Source of the DNA: Acidimicrobiia bacterium
GTDB lineage: Bacteria > Actinomycetota > Acidimicrobiia > Acidimicrobiales > Ilumatobacteraceae
Reading direction: 5' to 3'
Length of the DNA stretch: 5,214 bases
Assembly (NCBI GenBank): GCA_030425785.1
Contig: JAUHYJ010000308.1
Coordinates: 1 to 5,214 of the forward strand
The position numbers were made by a program, and so were the translations under genes. The notes beneath the pieces are model-generated. The model had not been told where the DNA came from and searched no databases. It was given only the letters and a program-made list of their open reading frames with translations. This document shows, in pieces, positions 1 to 5,214 of this stretch (the first letter of the stretch is position 1; each line of letters begins with the position of its first letter).

Positions 1-1382
<1,382 letters not shown>

Positions 1383-1389
1383 CGGGTCT

Positions 1390-1403
1390 GCGCCGCGCGG
1401 CGC
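1390..1403. terminator. GC-rich palindrome between convergent genes, possible two-way terminator
   Basis: The whole gap between two convergent stop codons is 22 bp. It contains the perfect 14-bp palindrome gcgccgcgcggcgc. Read from either strand it could form a short GC hairpin just after the stop. No T-tract follows on either side, so this is not a classical intrinsic terminator. Its position is the main argument. Confidence 0.3.
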
Positions 1404-1404
1404 G

Positions 1405-2604
1405 TCAGTACTGGTACTCGCCCTGGACGTTGACGGTCACGTTGATCTGGCTCTCGCGGTACGTGACCTGGTTCTGGTCGGCGAGGCCGAGCCAGCTGAT
1501 CAGCTGGTCCTGGTCCTCGACGCGGAGGCGGGCGCAGCCCTTGCTGGCGGGGGAGCGGGGCACGTTGTTCGCCCCGTGGATCGCCTGTCCGCCGTCGAAG
1601 TAGAGCGGCTTGTACATGTTGCCGTTGAGCGGGTTGTCCTCCGTCGACGGGTAGGTGAGGCTGTCGTGCCAGCCGCCGTTGTCGCTCGCCGGGTCGTACT
1701 TGAACACGCGGCTGCGATTCTGATCGCGGGTCCGGTGCTCGGCGTCACCCGTCGACGTCGGGAACACGAAGTCGACCCGCTCGGCGCCGGTGCCGACGAA
1801 CATGATCTGGCACGTCCGGTCGATCAGGATCCAGCGTTCGGAGAGAATCGACGAGGTGAACGGGATCGGCAGCGCTTCGGTCGCCATCAGCATCTGTTCC
1901 TCCTCGCTGCCGGCCTCCATGTCGGCGGTGCTGACCGGCAGCCCGGCGGCGAGCCGGAAGGCGCACAACCGCTGGCGGGTCACCGGGCCCGAGATCCCGT
2001 CGACCAGCAGCTCGCGGATGCCGTAGCCCTCGAAGAGCTCGTTCAGCTTGGCCTGCTGGATCTCGACCTCGCGGCGGACGAGCACGGCGTTGCGCTCGGT
2101 GATCGTGGTGCCGTTCACGTCGTCGATGCCGTTGTCGACGCAGATGTCGAGCAGCTGGAACGGTTCGAGCTCGGGCGACTCGAGCCCGTTCTCCGCCATC
2201 ACGGTCTCGAGGTCGATCGTGTCGTCGTCGAACCGGTCGACGATCTCGAGCAGGCCCTCCCCGGGGGCGACCTGCGCGACGCAGCTCGGGTCGTACACAC
2301 CCGGCGGCAGCGTCGTGGTCGTCGTGCTGGTGGTGGTGCTCGAGGTCGTGCTGGTCGAGGTCGTGCTGGTCGTGGACGAGGTCGTGCTGGTCGACGAGCT
2401 GGTGCTCGCCGGGTCGGTCGACGCGGTCGCGACGTCCGCCGGCGTCGTCGCGGTCGGTGCATCGGTGACGCCTGGCGTGGTCGCCGGCGGCGGCACGGTG
2501 ACGCCCGTCGGCACCTCGGCGGCCGGCCCGGCCGAATCGACCGCGGCACTGCACGCAGGAGCGACGACGAGCAGCAGAGGGATGAGCGCCCGCCGATCGA
2601 TCAT
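1405..2604 (-). CDS. Exported L,D-transpeptidase (YkuD domain) with LysM-like and peptidoglycan-binding-like regions
   Basis: A 399-residue protein starting at the ATG at 2604-2602. Residues 1-21 form a signal peptide (basic MIDRR, then a hydrophobic LIPLLLVV core). C18 sits in APAC, a poor lipobox because of the proline, so lipidation is doubtful. Residues about 30-101 are a Pro/Thr/Ser linker, nearly pure Thr/Ser at 68-98. Residues about 109-156 look LysM-like (VAPGEGLLEIVDRF, then N139 and a closing LLDICV). Residues about 183-223 resemble a peptidoglycan-binding-1 fold (LLVDGISGPVTRQRLCAF). The YkuD catalytic domain spans about 256-391, with IHG (H343) and SKGCAR (S354, K355, G356, nucleophile C357). 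The family forms 3-3 cross-links in peptidoglycan outside the membrane, or attaches proteins to it. The canonical SHGC is SKGC here, so Lys replaces the second His. The frame stays open far upstream, but the signal peptide fixes the start. No Shine-Dalgarno is visible; the start abuts a palindrome and may be leaderless. Confidence 0.9.
   Translation of the reverse strand: MIDRRALIPLLLVVAPACSAAVDSAGPAAEVPTGVTVPPPATTPGVTDAPTATTPADVATASTDPASTSSSTSTTSSTTSTTSTSTTSSTTTSTTTTTLPPGVYDPSCVAQVAPGEGLLEIVDRFDDDTIDLETVMAENGLESPELEPFQLLDICVDNGIDDVNGTTITERNAVLVRREVEIQQAKLNELFEGYGIRELLVDGISGPVTRQRLCAFRLAAGLPVSTADMEAGSEEEQMLMATEALPIPFTSSILSERWILIDRTCQIMFVGTGAERVDFVFPTSTGDAEHRTRDQNRSRVFKYDPASDNGGWHDSLTYPSTEDNPLNGNMYKPLYFDGGQAIHGANNVPRSPASKGCARLRVEDQDQLISWLGLADQNQVTYRESQINVTVNVQGEYQY
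2310..2405. repeat. Low-complexity Thr/Ser-linker DNA with three 15-bp direct repeats
   Basis: On the + strand the 15-mer gaggtcgtgctggtc occurs exactly at 2342-2356, 2357-2371 (tandem) and 2378-2392 (after 6 bp). It lies inside a wider run of gtcgtg/gtggtg units. Read on the minus strand this encodes the Thr/Ser linker of the transpeptidase. The repeat unit is a whole number of codons, so gain or loss of copies would change linker length without breaking the frame. Confidence 0.8.
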
Positions 2605-2606
2605 GG

Positions 2607-2626
2607 CTCGGACGGTACCGTCCGAG
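2607..2626. promoter_or_regulatory. Perfect 20-bp palindrome at the transpeptidase start, candidate operator
   Basis: The sequence ctcggacggtaccgtccgag equals its own reverse complement over all 20 bases; the next flanking pair does not match. It ends 2 bp before the ATG of the minus-strand transpeptidase. Such perfect symmetry next to a start codon in a divergent intergenic region fits a dimeric repressor site or a 5'-end hairpin. Which of these it is cannot be decided from sequence. Confidence 0.5.
2612..2617 (-). promoter_or_regulatory. Candidate -10 hexamer TACCGT for leaderless transpeptidase transcript
   Basis: On the minus strand TACCGT matches TANNNT and is followed by 7 bases and then the ATG. 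This puts the hexamer at -13 to -8 if transcription starts at the A of the start codon. No Shine-Dalgarno is present, in keeping with leaderless initiation, which is common in actinobacteria. No good -35 element is seen at 16-19 bp; the nearest TTGACA-like match (GTGACA, 2645-2640) is 22 bp away. The hexamer lies inside the 20-bp palindrome. Confidence 0.35.
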
Positions 2627-2666
2627 GGCGTCGCCGCGGTGTCACCACCCGGTGACCGGCGACGCC
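2627..2666. promoter_or_regulatory. Interrupted inverted repeat in the divergent intergenic region
   Basis: The outer arms ggcgtcgcc (2627-2635) and ggcgacgcc (2658-2666) are exact reverse complements. Inside them gtcacc (2641-2646) pairs with ggtgac (2651-2656) across a 4-base loop, leaving an asymmetric internal loop of 5 and 1 bases. The structure lies directly beside the 20-bp palindrome, so 60 consecutive bases of the divergent region carry dyad symmetry. It could be a second regulator site, a hairpin in an untranslated leader, or chance in GC-rich DNA. Confidence 0.35.
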
Positions 2667-2700
2667 GTGTGAACGTGTCCCCGCAACGGCCACGGTGTGT

Positions 2701-2706
2701 GAGACT
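2701..2706 (+). promoter_or_regulatory. Weak -10-like hexamer for leaderless start of the threonine synthase-like gene
   Basis: The hexamer gagact sits 6 bases before the ATG at 2713 and matches TANNNT at the second and last positions only. There is no Shine-Dalgarno upstream of this ATG, so a leaderless start is plausible. No -35 element is convincing. Confidence 0.2.
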
Positions 2707-2712
2707 GCGACG

Positions 2713-3942
2713 ATGGATGCCGGGTGGCAGTGCGCCGTGTGTGGCACCTCGGTTCCGATCGCGACCCCCTTCCCGTGGCGCTGCCCGCGTGCGACCGCTG
2801 ACGACCCCGACCACGTCCTCCATCTCGTGTCGGCCGAGGTCGATCCCCACGAGCCGTTGACGGCACCCATCGACGAGGTCAACCCGTTGCACCGCTACGC
2901 GTCGCGAACGGCGTGGTGGTCGTTCGCGCGCGCCAACGGGCTGACCGACGTGGACTGCGCCGAACTCGTCGAGCAGGTCGCCGGCGATGTCCGCGTCACC
3001 CCGTTCGCACGCTCGGGCCAGCTGTCGGACCAGCTCGGCTGCGAGATCTGGGTCAAGGACGAGACCACGAACCTGGCCGGCTCGCACAAGGCGCGCCACC
3101 TCGTCGGGATCCTGCTGCACCTCCTCGCTGCCGAACGGCTCGGGCTGCTCGACGAGCGCCGGCCGCTCGCGATCGCATCGTGCGGCAACGCGGCCGTGGC
3201 GGCTGCCACGCTCGCGCACCGCGTCGGCTGGCCGCTCGACGTCTACGTGCCCACGTGGATGGACGATGCGTTCGGGCGACGCCTCGACGAGCTGGGCGCC
3301 CGGGTGCACCGCTGTGAGCGCCGCGGCGACGACCCGCCCGGCGATCCGGCGATGCTCCGCTTTCGAGATGCGAGCGCATCGGGCAGCATCCCCTTCACGG
3401 TCCAGGGCCCCGAGAACGCCGCATGTCTCGACACCGGACGCACGATCGGATGGGAGATCGCCGAGCAGGCGGCGGCGGCCGGCGTGCGCCTCGCCCGGGC
3501 GTTCGCCCAGGTCGGCGGCGGCGCGTTCGCATCGTGTCTCGGCGCCGGTCTCGGCACCGACGTGCGGCTCGACACCGTGCAGGCGGCCGGGTGCGCGCCA
3601 CTCGCCGCGGCCTGGGAGCGCGCGGCGGTGCTCGACCAACCGGGCCGCTACTGGCGTCAGGTCATGCGGCCGTGGCCCGAGCCCCACTCGATCGCCGACG
3701 GGATCCTCGACGACGAGACCTACGACTGGTTGGCGGTGATGCACGCGATGGTCGAGTCGGGTGGCGAGCCGATCGTCGCCGCCGAGGCCGACATCGTGCG
3801 CGCCCACGAGCTGGCGACCGCCGCCGGTTACGCGGCGAGCCCCACCGGGTCGGCCGGCCTGGCCGGCGTGCTCACGATCGCCGACCGGCTCCGGCCCGCC
3901 GACGTGATCGTCGTCGTCATGACCGGTGTCGCCCGCACGTGA
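2713..3942 (+). CDS. Threonine synthase-like PLP-dependent enzyme (fold type II)
   Basis: A 409-residue cytoplasmic protein. I chose the ATG at 2713; an in-frame GTG at 2695 would add six residues of no family character. Residues 7-24 hold CAVC and then WRCP, reminiscent of the small zinc ribbon at the N-terminus of many threonine-synthase-like proteins, but only three of four expected cysteines are present (C7, C10, C24). The PLP core follows: GSHKAR with the probable Schiff-base lysine K126 (3088-3090), ASCGNAAVAAATLA (155-168) as the substrate-binding loop, VGGGAF (267-272) as the phosphate loop, SPTGSAGLAGVL (376-387), and a terminal VVVMTG (400-405). Known relatives include threonine synthase and other beta/gamma-eliminating or replacing enzymes. 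Exact substrate is not readable. No hom or thrB neighbour is present, so a role in threonine synthesis is not supported by context. It is divergent from the transpeptidase gene and has no clear Shine-Dalgarno. Confidence 0.85.
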   Translation: MDAGWQCAVCGTSVPIATPFPWRCPRATADDPDHVLHLVSAEVDPHEPLTAPIDEVNPLHRYASRTAWWSFARANGLTDVDCAELVEQVAGDVRVTPFARSGQLSDQLGCEIWVKDETTNLAGSHKARHLVGILLHLLAAERLGLLDERRPLAIASCGNAAVAAATLAHRVGWPLDVYVPTWMDDAFGRRLDELGARVHRCERRGDDPPGDPAMLRFRDASASGSIPFTVQGPENAACLDTGRTIGWEIAEQAAAAGVRLARAFAQVGGGAFASCLGAGLGTDVRLDTVQAAGCAPLAAAWERAAVLDQPGRYWRQVMRPWPEPHSIADGILDDETYDWLAVMHAMVESGGEPIVAAEADIVRAHELATAAGYAASPTGSAGLAGVLTIADRLRPADVIVVVMTGVART

Positions 3943-3960
3943 CCGGTGCGAGGCGCTCGA

Positions 3961-3983
3961 CGGGCGCCGTCCCGTTGCGCCCG
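3961..3983 (+). terminator. GC-rich stem-loop after the threonine synthase-like gene
   Basis: cgggcgc (3961-3967) and gcgcccg (3977-3983) are exact reverse complements across a 9-base loop, starting 18 bases after the stop codon at 3942. A competing smaller hairpin, gacgg/ccgtc (3959-3971), overlaps it. There is no T-tract, so termination is uncertain. If it terminates, the downstream kinase needs its own promoter. Confidence 0.25.
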
Positions 3984-3999
3984 GGGCGGCGGCACATGC

Positions 4000-4005
4000 C
4001 ACGCT
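4000..4005 (+). promoter_or_regulatory. Weak -10-like hexamer for leaderless start of the kinase gene
   Basis: The hexamer cacgct lies 7 bases before the ATG at 4013 and matches TANNNT at its second and last positions. No Shine-Dalgarno is visible. The geometry resembles that of the other two complete genes in the window, which is the main reason for listing it. Confidence 0.2.
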
Positions 4006-4012
4006 GACGGCC

Positions 4013-5071
4013 ATGAGTGCCGGGGATGTCAGCACGGTCGTCGGGTTCGACGTCGACACCATCGATGCCTGGCTGCCGTCGGTGGCCGAGGTGGAGGGCC
4101 CGTTCACGTGGGAACGCCTGCCGGGCGGCCACTCGAACCTCACGTACCTGATCACCGACGCGAGCGGCCGCGAGCTGGTGATCCGTCGTCCGCCGCAGGG
4201 CGAGCTGCTGCCGAAGGCGCACGACATGTGGCGCGAGTACCGCATCATCGACGGGTTGTGGCCGACGGACGTGCCCGTCGCCGAGCCGATCTCCTACCAG
4301 GACGATCGGGCCCTGTGCGAGGTCCACTTCTACGTGATGGGCAAGGTCGAGGGCCAGGCCCTGTACTCGGGCGAGGAGGTCGCGCCCTACCTCGACGAGC
4401 AGGCCCGTCGACGCGCCGGCGAGTCGTTCGGCGACACGCTGGCAGCGCTGCACTCGATCGACCCGGCCGACGTCGGGCTCGCCGAGCTCGGCCGGCCCGA
4501 CGGGTACGTCGCCCGCCAGCTGAAGACCTGGTACGGGTCGTGGACGGCGTCGGTGCCGTACGCCGAGCACGACGATCCGCGCGTCCACGAGCTGCACGAC
4601 ATGCTGTCGGCCACCACCCCCGAGCAGGGCCCCGGCCGGGTCGTGCACGGCGACTTCGGTCCCCACAACTGCATGTTCTCGCCGACTGGCGACGTGACCG
4701 CGGTGCTCGACTGGGAGATCGCGACGCTCGGCGACCCGCTCGCCGACTTCGCCTACTCGGTCAACGCCTGGGTCGAACCGGGCGACGCCGGGGTGTACGG
4801 GGCCGACCCACCGACGGCACTGCCCGGCTTCCCGAGCCGCGACGACCTGATCGCCCGGTACGAGGCCGCCACCGGCGCCGATCTGTCCGACCTGGCGTTC
4901 TACCGCTGCTTCAACTCGTGGAAGACGGCGTGCATCCTGCACGGCGTGTACGCCCGCTACCGGGCCGGTCAGAAGAGCACCGAGGGCGTCGACGTCGACA
5001 TGCTGTTCGCCCGGATCGGACTGAGCCTCGACGCGGCCGTCGAGCGCGCCGGCGAGATCGACCGAGGGTGA
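4013..5071 (+). CDS. Phosphotransferase family protein, APH fold, ACAD10/FadE36-like
   Basis: A 352-residue cytoplasmic kinase-fold protein. The ATG at 4013 places about 37 residues before the glycine-rich loop, usual for this group; a longer start at 3926 would overlap the previous gene and add non-family sequence. In order: GGHSNLTYLI (38-47, nucleotide loop), LVIRRPPQGELL (55-66), AHDMWREYRII (69-79, with the likely alpha-C glutamate E75), HFYVMGKVEG (105-114), the Brenner-type catalytic motif VHGDFGPHN (211-219, base D214, N219), and the metal-binding VLDWEIATLGDPLADFA (231-247, D233). Arginines occupy the position of the usual ATP-contacting lysine (R58/R59), as I recall for acyl-CoA-dehydrogenase-linked members. 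Such proteins are thought to phosphorylate hydroxylated small molecules or hydroxyacyl-CoAs. Antibiotic resistance is unlikely from this motif pattern. It is followed after one base by the next gene, implying a shared transcript. Confidence 0.9.
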   Translation: MSAGDVSTVVGFDVDTIDAWLPSVAEVEGPFTWERLPGGHSNLTYLITDASGRELVIRRPPQGELLPKAHDMWREYRIIDGLWPTDVPVAEPISYQDDRALCEVHFYVMGKVEGQALYSGEEVAPYLDEQARRRAGESFGDTLAALHSIDPADVGLAELGRPDGYVARQLKTWYGSWTASVPYAEHDDPRVHELHDMLSATTPEQGPGRVVHGDFGPHNCMFSPTGDVTAVLDWEIATLGDPLADFAYSVNAWVEPGDAGVYGADPPTALPGFPSRDDLIARYEAATGADLSDLAFYRCFNSWKTACILHGVYARYRAGQKSTEGVDVDMLFARIGLSLDAAVERAGEIDRG

Positions 5072-5072
5072 G

Positions 5073-5214
5073 GTGAGCGTCGTGCAGGTCGAGCACCTCC
5101 CACCGACGGCGACCGCCGACGAGTTGCACGCAGTGCTCGAACGCGACGGCGCACTGATCGTCGACGACCTCGCGGACCGCGACCTCGTCGATCGGGTGAT
5201 GGGTACGGGCAGCG
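5073..5214 (+). CDS. Probable phytanoyl-CoA dioxygenase (PhyH) family protein, N-terminal fragment
   Basis: The first 47 codons of a gene that runs off the right edge. The likely start is the GTG at 5073, one base after the kinase stop at 5071, with a GAGGG sequence at 5064-5068 as a close-set ribosome site. An alternative GTG lies at 5082. The fragment contains ELHAVLERDGALIVDDLADR followed by DLVDRVM. This 'residues-DG-hydrophobic run-acidic-then-leucine-rich helix' pattern is typical of the start of Fe(II)/2-oxoglutarate-dependent PhyH-like hydroxylases. None of the iron-binding residues (HxD...H) lie in the visible part, so the family call rests on the N-terminal pattern alone. The tight spacing suggests translational coupling to the kinase. 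Confidence 0.55.
   Translation, partial: MSVVQVEHLPPTATADELHAVLERDGALIVDDLADRDLVDRVMGTGS

Noticed and set aside
2310..2405. Possible CRISPR-like or regulatory repeat array
   Set aside because: The units are 15 bp with almost no spacers and are codon repeats of a Thr/Ser linker.
1576..2655. Plus-strand open frames opposite the transpeptidase
   Set aside because: Their sequence is composition-driven (Val/Arg/Gly runs from the Thr/Ser linker read in reverse), and the minus-strand protein has a signal peptide and a catalytic domain.
2713..2713. GTG at 2695 as start of the threonine synthase-like gene
   Set aside because: It adds only six residues (MCETAT) without a ribosome site; the ATG at 2713 is simpler. 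The choice is not certain.
2605..4248. Open minus-strand frame extending the transpeptidase upstream by about 548 codons, antisense to the threonine synthase-like gene and the start of the kinase
   Set aside because: The extension has no family character and is Arg/Gly/Ala-rich, as expected for the reverse strand of GC-rich coding DNA. A signal peptide begins at the ATG at 2604.
3917..4942. Minus-strand open frame of 341 codons opposite the kinase
   Set aside because: It is low-complexity, rich in Arg, Val and Gly, and lies antisense to a gene with clear kinase motifs.
4013..5071. Aminoglycoside resistance gene
   Set aside because: The fold is shared, but the IRRPP, AHDMWREYR and DWEIATLGDPLADFA motifs fit the acyl-CoA-metabolism-associated group rather than resistance enzymes.

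Overview
The window is strongly GC-rich, with G or C at most third codon positions, densely packed genes and few recognisable Shine-Dalgarno sites. The third gene product has a long Thr/Ser linker ending in a run of threonines and Pro-Pro, between a signal peptide and cell-wall domains. Together this points to a high-GC actinobacterium. Acidimicrobiia (Ilumatobacter-like) is my best guess, from general resemblance only.

Layout, left to right. (1) A fold-type-II PLP enzyme of the cysteine-synthase-like group runs in from the left edge on the + strand and stops at 1382. (2) It converges, with a 22-bp gap holding a GC-rich palindrome, on a minus-strand exported L,D-transpeptidase (1405-2604). 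This protein appears to have a LysM-like region, a peptidoglycan-binding-like region and a C-terminal YkuD catalytic domain. (3) A 108-bp divergent intergenic region follows. It is unusually rich in dyad symmetry: a perfect 20-bp palindrome abuts the transpeptidase start, and a second interrupted dyad lies directly beside it. (4) A second fold-type-II PLP enzyme, threonine-synthase-like with an incomplete N-terminal Cys cluster, runs on the + strand (2713-3942). (5) After a 70-bp gap comes an aminoglycoside-phosphotransferase-fold kinase of the ACAD10/FadE36-like group (4013-5071). (6) One base after its stop begins a gene that runs off the right edge. Its first 47 codons resemble the N-terminus of phytanoyl-CoA dioxygenase (PhyH) family proteins.

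Functionally this looks like ordinary chromosomal gene content: amino-acid-type PLP chemistry, cell-wall cross-linking, and a kinase/dioxygenase pair that may act on small or acyl-CoA-linked substrates. Only the kinase and the PhyH-like gene are clearly arranged as an operon. I see no mobile element, CRISPR array, tRNA or rRNA, and no convincing new multi-gene system. The most interesting signal is the palindrome in the divergent promoter region. It overlaps a TANNNT -10-like hexamer placed correctly for a leaderless transpeptidase mRNA.
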